Shown in pieces: positions 18,249-25,300 of a stretch of DNA of 64,000 nt (within the stretch, counting starts at the first letter, position 1; each line of letters begins with the position of its first letter). The notes under the pieces were generated by a model, which worked only from the letters and a program-made list of their open reading frames with translations, did no database searches and was not told the DNA's origin. The stretch lies in contig JBAXPV010000014.1 of assembly GCA_037132075.1 (NCBI GenBank), positions 32,692 to 96,691 on the forward strand. The letters run 5' to 3'. Position numbers and translations under genes: made by a program. This DNA comes from JBAXPV01 sp037132075 (GTDB lineage Bacteria; Bacteroidota; Bacteroidia; Bacteroidales; CAIXZF01).

Positions 18249-19085
18249 TTAATAATCTCCGAGTGTTTCCTTTAACTGAGCCAGGGCAAGTTGGGTTTGT
18301 TCCGGATTTGGGGCAACACCATGCCATTTGTGGGTTCCCATCATGAAGTCAACACCTTGTCCCATTTCAGTATGCATCAGGATCATCACAGGTTTCTCCC
18401 TGCCACAGTGTTTTTTCGCTTCTCTGAGCGTTGACGTGACCTCTCCCATTACGTTTCCTTGCATGTGAATGACGTGCCAGCCAAAAGCTTCCCACTTTGC
18501 CTGCAGGTCACCCAATGGCATTACAGAATCGGTAGGGCCATCGATTTGTTTGTTGTTATTGTCGATGATGGCAATCACGTTATCGACTTTCTTCCCTGCA
18601 GCATACATTGCGGCTTCCCAAACCTGGCCTTCTTCGATTTCACCGTCACCCATTAAAACATAAATCAGCTTCTCGTCATGGTTCAATTTTTTAGCTTGTG
18701 CAGCGCCAATTCCACCTGAAAGGCCCATGCCTAAGGATCCGGAGGCCATGCGAATACCCGGAAGTCCTTCTGCAACGGCAGGATGTCCCTGGAGACGGGT
18801 GCCTAATTTGCGGAATGTCCCAAGTTCTGAAACAGGAAAGTACCCGCTGCGAGCCAGGGCGCTATACCATACGGCAGAAAGATGACCATTGGAGAGGAAG
18901 AAAAGATCCTGCCCTACGCCGTCCATCGTGAAATTCTTTGGGTCGTGATCCAGAATGTCAAAATACAGAGCTGTAAATAAATCAGCACATCCCAGGGAAC
19001 CTCCCGGATGTCCGGAAGAAACTGCAGAGATCATACGAATCAGGTCACGCCTAATCTGGGAGGCGATTTCTTCAAGTTTTGCCAT
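18249..19085 (-). CDS. Transketolase, N-terminal (diphosphate-binding) subunit
   Basis: A 278-residue thiamine-diphosphate-binding half of transketolase. Visible motifs are SSGHPGGSLGCADL near the N-terminus, FFLSNGH, and the GDGEIEEGQVWEAA metal-diphosphate motif with NNNKQIDG. ATG at 19085 (MAKLEEIASQIRRD) is chosen over a start 8 codons upstream, as it fits family N-termini. The partner subunit is two genes downstream at 15839-16795. Together they would act in the non-oxidative pentose phosphate pathway. It is the first gene of the three-gene unit. Confidence 0.9.
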   Translation of the reverse strand: MAKLEEIASQIRRDLIRMISAVSSGHPGGSLGCADLFTALYFDILDHDPKNFTMDGVGQDLFFLSNGHLSAVWYSALARSGYFPVSELGTFRKLGTRLQGHPAVAEGLPGIRMASGSLGMGLSGGIGAAQAKKLNHDEKLIYVLMGDGEIEEGQVWEAAMYAAGKKVDNVIAIIDNNNKQIDGPTDSVMPLGDLQAKWEAFGWHVIHMQGNVMGEVTSTLREAKKHCGREKPVMILMHTEMGQGVDFMMGTHKWHGVAPNPEQTQLALAQLKETLGDY

Positions 19086-19105
19086 TGGGGATCTAATTGG
19101 AATCA

Positions 19106-19134
19106 ACAAAAATAGAGGGTTTTAAGCCCTCTAT
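19106..19134 (-). terminator. Intrinsic terminator after the beta-barrel gene
   Basis: On the minus strand an 8-bp perfect stem ATAGAGGG/CCCTCTAT (19134-19127, 19119-19112) with a 7-nt loop is followed by TTTTTG. It separates the barrel/thioredoxin unit from the transketolase operon. Confidence 0.75.
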
Positions 19135-19165
19135 CTCTATGTTGTTAATATTTATGTAAAAGTCT

Positions 19166-20083
19166 CTATAAGCTAAAATCTCTGTTTATACTGATGCTAT
19201 AGGCATATTTGGTGTTTAGCTGTTTCCCGTTCAAATTGCGCATCACAGGCATGTCGAACATTGCTGTGACGTTATAATGGCCGAAGGAATGACTGAGCTG
19301 AGGAGAGATAATAAAGACATTTCCCCCGGTACTTGGGAACTTTGTTTCCCCATTAAAGTCAACTTTCCTGTTTTCATTTCTGAATTGCAACAATCCAACC
19401 CATCCTTTACCCAATCCTTTGCTGAAGAAGAGCGAAGAATACCAGGCATTTCCAAATTTATATTTGTCGAGGTTACGGCCGTTAATTTCATAACGGTTTG
19501 TCCAGATCAACTTAAACTGCAAGGAAGGGAAGGCCTTGGCAATAAACAGCTGTCCAACAAAACCAAAGGCCCCGGTCGAAGGTTGGATGTCTTCAGGCAA
19601 GGGGCCCAATTCATTGGATATGGGTTGTTGAGTAAAAGGGAATTTGGCCCCGGCACCGAGGCTTAGTTCGAGCCCGTTACTGCTATGAATCAGGCAGTAT
19701 TTCATGCTCAAAGTGCCGTTGTACATCCCACTGGTGCTTTGTTTTGATTTCAGGATAGTATCGTTTTTTGTTTTGTTGATGAAATATCCCAATTCCGTTT
19801 CTACAGTCAGACGTTTGGTGATTCCATAAGCAAAAATGGCCCCTGCGAAATTAAAGTTGGCAGTACCGATCTGGTCCTCGTCGGGGGAAGGTTTGGTTCC
19901 GGTATAATAAGTGTCGGAAAAACTATGACGATAAAAAGTAACTACCCTCAAGTTGTGTTTCATAACAATACCAGCTGCAGCTGTGCCCGCCACCGGGTTT
20001 CCGGGTGAACAACACTGGGCGTAAGCCTCAGCATTCAAAAATAAAATAATAAGTGCTGAAATAAGTCCTGATAAATAACGCAT
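19166..20083 (-). CDS. Outer-membrane beta-barrel protein with Cys-Cys mature N-terminus
   Basis: About 305 residues from the ATG at 20083 (MRYLSGLISALIILFLN); a TTG 15 bp upstream is less likely. After signal cleavage near AYAQ the mature protein begins CCSPGNPVAGT. The rest shows alternating beta strands with aromatic ends (RVVTFYRHSF, LTVETELGYFI, FKLIWTNRYEI) and a terminal strand ending in Phe-Ser-Leu, typical of a small barrel in the outer membrane. It follows the thioredoxin-fold gene with almost no gap, and a terminator comes after it. I do not recognise a specific family; a transport or channel role is possible. Confidence 0.72.
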   Translation of the reverse strand: MRYLSGLISALIILFLNAEAYAQCCSPGNPVAGTAAAGIVMKHNLRVVTFYRHSFSDTYYTGTKPSPDEDQIGTANFNFAGAIFAYGITKRLTVETELGYFINKTKNDTILKSKQSTSGMYNGTLSMKYCLIHSSNGLELSLGAGAKFPFTQQPISNELGPLPEDIQPSTGAFGFVGQLFIAKAFPSLQFKLIWTNRYEINGRNLDKYKFGNAWYSSLFFSKGLGKGWVGLLQFRNENRKVDFNGETKFPSTGGNVFIISPQLSHSFGHYNVTAMFDMPVMRNLNGKQLNTKYAYSISINRDFSL

Positions 20084-20098
20084 CTGCCTGGTACCCAA

Positions 20099-20872
20099 TT
20101 ATTGTTTGACGATACGAAGCGTTCCAACAGCAGTCCCCTGCTTCATGATTTTTAAAGCATAGACTCCCTTTTGGAGGCCTGAGGTGTTGAAAGTATATTT
20201 GTCGGTATTCACTTTTGATTCACTCATGACCAGCTTGCCAAGCATATCGTAAATTTGTAAATCAGCCGAAAAAGCTTTGTCAAAGTGAACATTGACCTGA
20301 TTGCCAAATAAGGTAGGGTATACATGGATCCCGTTTTCAGCCATGATTTCATTAATTCCTGACCAAAGTGCAAGGCCAGCAGTAATCGCTGCAGTGATGG
20401 CAGGTTTATCGGTTGATGAATATCCTAATGATTTATATAATACTGTATGTTCAGGTCCACCTACAACAACAATAGTAGGCATTCCCATGCCGCCATAATA
20501 GTTGGTCTGAGCGCCACCACCACTAAAAACAGGGTGTGTATAACCATAAGTGTTTTTCCATGTCGTCATAGTCTGACAGCTATAGGTGTCGTCATAGCCA
20601 AAACTGAAAAGCTCGACCCGTCCTGGATTCGAGACATCAAAGGGCGGAAGCAGTGTCTTGATGCCATTCGTGGCAACCACACATGAGGAACAATTCATTT
20701 CCACAAAATCAATCACAGCGACTTTCCCATTATCCAGGTCAGAAAACAGGTTGTGGTTGGTGCCAGAGCAGTCTGCCTGGTTGAAGTCCATGGCAACGGT
20801 TTGGCTGAGGCCATTGCCGCGTATAAGAAACAAACAGACAAGCAGTATTATGGGTAATAATTTCCTGGTCAT
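20099..20872 (-). CDS. Secreted thioredoxin-fold protein with T9SS type A sorting domain
   Basis: A 257-residue exported protein. A signal peptide (LLPIILLVCLFLIRG) precedes a thioredoxin-like domain in which VIDFVEMNCSSCVVA carries a CxxC motif at about residue 61; a later cis-Pro position is suggested by GMPTIVVV. Residues about 180-257 form a type A T9SS C-terminal domain (IHVYPTLFGNQVNV, then LQKGVYALKIMKQG). The gene directly precedes a barrel protein whose mature N-terminus has two adjacent Cys, which hints at a redox partnership. That link is inference from adjacency. Confidence 0.8.
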   Translation of the reverse strand: MTRKLLPIILLVCLFLIRGNGLSQTVAMDFNQADCSGTNHNLFSDLDNGKVAVIDFVEMNCSSCVVATNGIKTLLPPFDVSNPGRVELFSFGYDDTYSCQTMTTWKNTYGYTHPVFSGGGAQTNYYGGMGMPTIVVVGGPEHTVLYKSLGYSSTDKPAITAAITAGLALWSGINEIMAENGIHVYPTLFGNQVNVHFDKAFSADLQIYDMLGKLVMSESKVNTDKYTFNTSGLQKGVYALKIMKQGTAVGTLRIVKQ

Positions 20873-20906
20873 GGTTTTGTTTTTAAAGAATGAAATTACG
20901 AATTGA

Positions 20907-20914
20907 CAAATTTA
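20907..20914 (-). promoter_or_regulatory. Candidate -7 element of the thioredoxin/barrel operon
   Basis: On the minus strand TAAATTTG matches TAnnTTTG and would give a leader of about 28 nt to the start at 20872. A -33 element is unclear. Confidence 0.38.
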
Positions 20915-20947
20915 GTTTATTAAATACTTCAATACCTGAAACCGATG

Positions 20948-21913
20948 TTAAATTTTGTAAGAAAAGATCTTTTCAATCACTTCAAGTCCGGCCCTTTGGC
21001 CGCAATCCTCATAAAGACAACCTTCTCCTGTTTTTAGTAATCTGAGTTTGATCTCAGAATCTATACTTTCTTTGATCAGGTTCTTCATCAGGCCAAGTTT
21101 TGGAGCAAACAATGTGCCAGAAGTTTTGCTTTTAATTTCAATAGAGAATACAATATTTTTTTTGCTCAGTTCAATCTGAATCGTATCAGGACTCATCCGC
21201 TGAAATTTCTGAATTTTGGAATGATTATATATGGCAAAAAACTCCGTCTTCCCTGCAAAATGAAGGAACCCCAAAAAACCAATAAAGAACGTTCCTTTCC
21301 AGGGGATTTTTGCCACTGATAGCATGAAAGAATTTCCGGGATCACCAAAGTTATTACATTGAGCCCAGAGGTAAGATTCAGGAAATGAGGTCCCCCAGTC
21401 TTTTTCTATATAGCCTTTCCCTTTAGAAAAGTCTATAACTCCTGATGGTGTTTGCAACGACCCTTCAATCTCGTGATTCATACTCACCAGTCCGTGCTTA
21501 CATTCCATCGTTGGGACAAAGCTATACCAGTCCATGATGCCGGGAGACAATAAGCGGGAAGGGTAGGGTACGCGGTCCGAATAATCGAGTCTTCCCTTGT
21601 AACGGCCATCAATATTGAGATCAATAAAGTCAGGTGTAAATACTGACTTACCAATCTTTACCCAGAACTTGTCTTTTCGAAAAGAGAATTCCTCAAGGGG
21701 ATACCTGATAAACTCAGATTCACCCGTGATTCCGTTTAGCACCTGGATAAAAGCAAAGCGCTCTTCCGCCAATGCGATTCCAGGGATGAAAGAATAAACT
21801 GACTTTAGATCCACGGAAACATGTTTGAAATACCAACCCTCAAAGTAATGTTTCTTTTTTAGGTTGCCCTGGAAGATTTCGGGATGATAAAGGGTATGTA
21901 GGAAAGGGATCAT
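20948..21913 (-). CDS. Tocopherol-cyclase-like protein
   Basis: A 321-residue soluble protein. The N-terminal motif LKKKHYFEGWYFKHV (about 18-32), the central GYIEKDWGTSFPESYLWAQC (about 167-186) and the C-terminal AGLEVIE match the tocopherol cyclase (VTE1-like) family, which forms a paired beta structure related to lipocalin-like folds. Plant and cyanobacterial members cyclise tocopherol precursors, but bacterial homologues outside phototrophs have no known substrate and no tocopherol pathway gene is nearby. It is a single gene transcribed on the same strand as the barrel unit. The family call is good; the reaction is unknown. Confidence 0.72.
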   Translation of the reverse strand: MIPFLHTLYHPEIFQGNLKKKHYFEGWYFKHVSVDLKSVYSFIPGIALAEERFAFIQVLNGITGESEFIRYPLEEFSFRKDKFWVKIGKSVFTPDFIDLNIDGRYKGRLDYSDRVPYPSRLLSPGIMDWYSFVPTMECKHGLVSMNHEIEGSLQTPSGVIDFSKGKGYIEKDWGTSFPESYLWAQCNNFGDPGNSFMLSVAKIPWKGTFFIGFLGFLHFAGKTEFFAIYNHSKIQKFQRMSPDTIQIELSKKNIVFSIEIKSKTSGTLFAPKLGLMKNLIKESIDSEIKLRLLKTGEGCLYEDCGQRAGLEVIEKIFSYKI

Positions 21914-22071
21914 AAGAATCGCACTGGTTTAAAATTCTGAATTCCAAACTCGAAATTAACCAAATTACGAATCCGGAATTCATTGTTCAGAATTGCTCCT
22001 AAACTAAATTATTCAAAATCAATATTGTCCGATATGTTTTAATGGAAAATTCACCGAAATACTGTTATATA

Positions 22072-22210
22072 TTTCGTCCCTGCGGAATTTGTTTTACCGG
22101 GTGGCAAATTTTACTACAAATATGTTGTCCGTACGGGACTGTCATAGAGGGATAAAATATTTGTAGGAATATGATGTTATGTAATTAAAGAAGTCCAGTG
22201 AGGGACGAAA
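22072..22210. repeat. REP-like nested palindromic element
   Basis: This lies in the longest gene-free stretch of the window (21914-22416). Outer 10-bp arms TTTCGTCCCT (22072-22081) and AGGGACGAAA (22201-22210) are exact inverted repeats. Inside them CTACAAATAT (22114-22123) and ATATTTGTAG (22157-22166) form another exact pair around a third, imperfect palindrome GTCCGTACGGGAC. The layout resembles dispersed REP or BIME-like elements. No coding potential is seen, and 21914-22071 shows nothing else of note. Confidence 0.6.
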
Positions 22211-22217
22211 AATTAAA

Positions 22218-22264
22218 AAATCCCAAACTCCCTTCAATCAGATTGAAGTTTGAGTTTGGGATTT
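22218..22264. terminator. Long imperfect hairpin downstream of the VOR operon
   Basis: The arms AAATCCCAAACTC plus CTTCAATC and GATTGAAG plus GAGTTTGGGATTT pair over about 21 bp with one small internal mismatch. On the minus strand the hairpin is followed by a run of T residues. It could terminate the VOR transcript about 150 nt after its last stop, or be part of the neighbouring repeat. Confidence 0.55.
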
Positions 22265-22297
22265 GAATTTTGGGTTTCCCTCAAGGAGCATGTCTTA

Positions 22298-22418
22298 CTT
22301 CGACTCCGCTTCAGGATGACTGCCCTTCAGCCTAACAGCCTTCAGCCCTCAGCCTATTAGCACGCCTTCCTTCGACTCCGCTCAGGATGACTGCCTTCAG
22401 CCTAAAAGCCCTCAGCCT
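22298..22418. repeat. Direct repeat pair with 7-bp periodic spacer array
   Basis: Two near-identical 25-26 bp copies (22298-22323 and 22370-22394) share the core CGACTCCGCT and CAGGATGACTG. After each copy comes a tract with 7-bp rhythm (CTTCAGC, CTAACAG, CCTTCAG, CCCTCAG and similar). The array runs up to the stop codon of the gamma-subunit gene at 22417. Confidence 0.8.
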
Positions 22419-22962
22419 ATACTACCTCGTAAATAATCTCCTTCCCACGTTCAATCGCACGCTCATTATCCGGGATCATCCCATGATGGCGTTTGGGGAG
22501 CGATTTCTCTAAACCTTTGTGAACATATTCAGGTTGAACAATGGGCTTAATTTTCAGATAAGCACCGAGCACTACCATGTTAAAGACTTTAGAAAGCCCA
22601 ACTTTGGCAGCTTCTTCAGCAGCTTCGACTTTGTAGATTTTAATGTCTTTCCGATCAGGATGATGTGTGATGCCGTTGGGATCATAAATCAGGATACCAC
22701 CTGGTTTTACCATGGATTGGAATTTATCCATGGATTGCTGATTCAGGATAATGGCAGTATCGAATTTGTTGAGAATAGGGGAACTGATACGTTCGTCGCT
22801 GATGATAACCGTGACATTTGCAGTGCCACCGCGCATCTCAGGACCGTAGCTGGGCATCCAGCTCACTTCTTTGTCTTCCATGACACCGGAATAAGCAAGG
22901 ATCTTACCCATTGAAAGCACACCTTGTCCACCAAAACCGGCAATGATAATTTCTTCAGTCAT
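22417..22962 (-). CDS. 2-oxoacid:ferredoxin oxidoreductase gamma subunit (VOR type)
   Basis: A 181-residue gamma subunit. The N-terminus EIIIAGFGGQGVLSMGKIL is the family's GxGGQG loop, followed by SWMPSYGPEMRGGTANV, which contacts the cofactor region. It completes a four-gene set in the order ferredoxin-like delta, alpha, beta, gamma, and starts 34 bp after the beta stop. The complex oxidatively decarboxylates 2-oxoacids to acyl-CoA with ferredoxin as acceptor in the cytoplasm. Branched-chain 2-oxoacids are the likeliest substrates from similarity of the alpha subunit to VorB, but 2-oxoglutarate cannot be excluded. Confidence 0.88.
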   Translation of the reverse strand: MTEEIIIAGFGGQGVLSMGKILAYSGVMEDKEVSWMPSYGPEMRGGTANVTVIISDERISSPILNKFDTAIILNQQSMDKFQSMVKPGGILIYDPNGITHHPDRKDIKIYKVEAAEEAAKVGLSKVFNMVVLGAYLKIKPIVQPEYVHKGLEKSLPKRHHGMIPDNERAIERGKEIIYEVV

Positions 22963-22996
22963 ATTGTATGATTTATCTTATGTACCTTTTAATGAA

Positions 22997-23776
22997 CTAT
23001 TTACCAATGACATCTTTGATTTCGCCCAACTCATAGAAAGGGAACATATTCTCTTCCATCCATTTGTTGGATTGCAGCGGTGTCATCTTCCAACCTGAGT
23101 TACAATTGCTGACGATCTCAACGAATGAAGTACCTCTGTTCAGCTTCTGATTTTCAAATGCCTTACGAACAGCTTTCTTGCATTTCCTAACAGCAGCAGG
23201 AGTATGAACAGCATGGCGGGCAACATAAATTGTACCTGGTAATTGTGCTACAAGCTCGGTCATCTTCAGTGGATTTCCCATGGTAGCCACATCTCTTCCA
23301 TAAGGTGAAGTCGATGATTTCATTCCGGGCAGGGTGGTGGGGGCCATCTGGCCGCCTGTCATCCCGTAAATACCATTGTTGATGAAGATCATGGTGATGT
23401 TTTCGCCACGATTACAGGCATGGATGGTTTCTGCAGTGCCGATAGCGGCAAGGTCACCGTCACCCTGGTAGGTGAAAACGAAATGATCGGGGAGGAGGCG
23501 TTTGATCGCGGTTCCTACAGCCGGGGCACGACCGTGGGCTGCCTGTTGCATGTCGAGGTCAAAGAACTGGTAGGCAAGAACTGAACAGCCTACGGGAGCA
23601 ACTCCAATAGTCTTGTCCTGGATTCCCATTTCTTCGATAACTTCGGCGATGATACGGTGTGCTGTACCATGTCCGCAGCCAGGGCAATATGATAAAGTTC
23701 TGTCATTGAGGACTTTCGTCTTGCTGTAAACCAGGTTTTCCGGTTTTACGATATCTTGATTTGTTATATTGCTCAT
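22997..23776 (-). CDS. 2-oxoacid:ferredoxin oxidoreductase beta subunit (TPP-binding)
   Basis: A 259-residue thiamine-diphosphate-binding subunit. SYCPGCGHGTAHRII near residue 30 is the N-terminal signature, and GDGDLAAIGTAETIHA with FINNGIYGMTGGQMAPTT provides the metal-diphosphate motif. The start lies 2 bp after the alpha stop, indicating translational coupling. There is no extra iron-sulfur domain in this subunit, so electron transfer relies on the separate ferredoxin-like delta subunit. The whole set matches the VOR/KOR architecture of Bacteroidota. Confidence 0.9.
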   Translation of the reverse strand: MSNITNQDIVKPENLVYSKTKVLNDRTLSYCPGCGHGTAHRIIAEVIEEMGIQDKTIGVAPVGCSVLAYQFFDLDMQQAAHGRAPAVGTAIKRLLPDHFVFTYQGDGDLAAIGTAETIHACNRGENITMIFINNGIYGMTGGQMAPTTLPGMKSSTSPYGRDVATMGNPLKMTELVAQLPGTIYVARHAVHTPAAVRKCKKAVRKAFENQKLNRGTSFVEIVSNCNSGWKMTPLQSNKWMEENMFPFYELGEIKDVIGK

Positions 23777-23778
23777 AA

Positions 23779-24864
23779 TTATTTCCCTCCGATGATTTTT
23801 TCCTCCATGGCAAGTAATACTTCGTCAGGGGATGGGATGATCCCACCCTGGCGACCGGCATGATCGACTTTACACTTGCCTTCAACAGCAAGCCTGATGT
23901 CTTCGATCATTTGTCCGGCATTCATTTCAACGCTGAGCATTCCTTTAACCTGTCCGGCAAGATCATGCAATACCTTTGTCGGGAAAGGCCAAAGTGTGAT
24001 TGGGCGCAATAGTCCTAATTTCAGTCCTTTAGCCCGTCCAAGCTGGATGGCTTTCTGACAGATACGGCTGGAAGACCCAAAAGCGACAAATATATATTCT
24101 GCGTCATCGCACTGGATCGCTTCATAGCGAACCTCATTGGCTTCGCATACTTTATATTTTTCCTGGAGTTTAATATTGATCTTCTCCATCACCACAGACT
24201 CGAGGTAAAGAGATGTAACGACACTCTTTTCTTTATTGTCTTGCTTTCCTAAAGTAGCCCATGGGTATTTCTCACGGATCTCTTCATTGGTCAGCCTGGA
24301 TTGTTGCGGGTCGAGCCAGACTTTTTCCATCATCTGTCCGATAGCACCATCGCTGAGAATAAGAGCAGGGTTGCGGTATTTAAAGGCAAGCTCAAAACCC
24401 AGGTGAACGAAGTCGTGCATTTCCTGAACAGAAGAAGGAGCCAGAACGATCAGTTTGTAATCGCCATGACCGCCACCTTTGACGCTTTGGAAGTAGTCAG
24501 CTTGTGAAGGCTGAATGGTTCCGAGGCCGGGACCGCCGCGGACGACGTTGACCAGCAAACAAGGCAATTCAGCGCCAGCGCAATAAGAAATGCCTTCCTG
24601 CATGAGGCTCATTCCCGGACTGGAAGAAGAAGTCATTACCTTCTTTCCGCAGCCTGCGCCACCGTATAACATATTGATTGAGGCGACTTCGCTCTCTGCC
24701 TGGAGAACGACCATTCCTGTACGTTCGTGGGGTTTTTCAGCCATCAGGTACTCCATGATCTCAGACTGGGGTGTGATGGGATAACCAAAATAGCCATCAC
24801 AGCCGGCGCGGATAGCCGCTTCAGCAATGGCTTCATTGCCTTTCATTAATCGTAGCTCTTTCAT
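23779..24864 (-). CDS. vorB: 2-oxoacid:ferredoxin oxidoreductase alpha subunit (VorB)
   Basis: A 361-residue alpha subunit. MKGNEAIAEAAIRAGCDGYF, GYPITPQSEIMEYL, QAESEVASINM and VMTSSSSPGMSLMQEG are the hallmarks of the pyrimidine-binding subunit of VOR/KOR enzymes. Overall similarity recalls the protein annotated as 3-methyl-2-oxobutanoate dehydrogenase subunit VorB in Bacteroides relatives. It follows the delta subunit by 20 bp and precedes beta by 2 bp. In an anaerobe it would feed branched-chain amino acid breakdown or run in the reductive direction; direction cannot be inferred. Confidence 0.9.
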   Translation of the reverse strand: MKELRLMKGNEAIAEAAIRAGCDGYFGYPITPQSEIMEYLMAEKPHERTGMVVLQAESEVASINMLYGGAGCGKKVMTSSSSPGMSLMQEGISYCAGAELPCLLVNVVRGGPGLGTIQPSQADYFQSVKGGGHGDYKLIVLAPSSVQEMHDFVHLGFELAFKYRNPALILSDGAIGQMMEKVWLDPQQSRLTNEEIREKYPWATLGKQDNKEKSVVTSLYLESVVMEKINIKLQEKYKVCEANEVRYEAIQCDDAEYIFVAFGSSSRICQKAIQLGRAKGLKLGLLRPITLWPFPTKVLHDLAGQVKGMLSVEMNAGQMIEDIRLAVEGKCKVDHAGRQGGIIPSPDEVLLAMEEKIIGGK

Positions 24865-24884
24865 CGAAATTTCGTATTATTAGC

Positions 24885-25112
24885 TTATTCAGTGACTTTA
24901 ACTCTATACACGGAGATCACTCCGTCAGGACAAACCACAGCACAGTTGGTACAACCGGTGCAGTCATCATTGATGGTTTCGGCGTAACGGTATCCTTTGC
25001 CGTTCACCTGCTTTGAAAGTGCGATGACTGTTTCCGGGCAAACCGGCATACAGACTTCACAACCTTTGCAGTGCTCAATATCGATCACGATAGATCCTTT
25101 AACTTTTGCCAT
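24885..25112 (-). CDS. 2x[4Fe-4S] ferredoxin-like delta subunit
   Basis: A 75-residue protein with two complete cluster motifs, CKGCEVCMPVCP and CTGCTNCAVVCP, each CxxCxxCxxxCP. It is the first gene of the VOR operon and supplies the electron exit of the complex toward free ferredoxin. Length and position match the delta subunit of four-subunit oxidoreductases. Separation of the chain into four small genes is the normal ancestral form. Confidence 0.92.
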   Translation of the reverse strand: MAKVKGSIVIDIEHCKGCEVCMPVCPETVIALSKQVNGKGYRYAETINDDCTGCTNCAVVCPDGVISVYRVKVTE

Positions 25113-25300
25113 AGGAGTGGGTAAATCAGTGTTTTAGTTTCTTGAGTAATTATGGTGCGAAGGTACCTATAATAAGCGTAAGAGCCTTGTCTTTTCATGC
25201 CAAAATACCCCCATGCTTCAAATTTAAAATGAGTTTAAATAGTATGTTTTAAAGTGCCCGACGATGTTTTCGCCTATTTTTATCCTTTTAAACCCAATTT

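Noticed and set aside
22298..22418. Possible CRISPR-like array
   Set aside because: Only two copies of the 25-26 bp motif exist, the spacer is itself a 7-bp repeat, and no cas genes are present.
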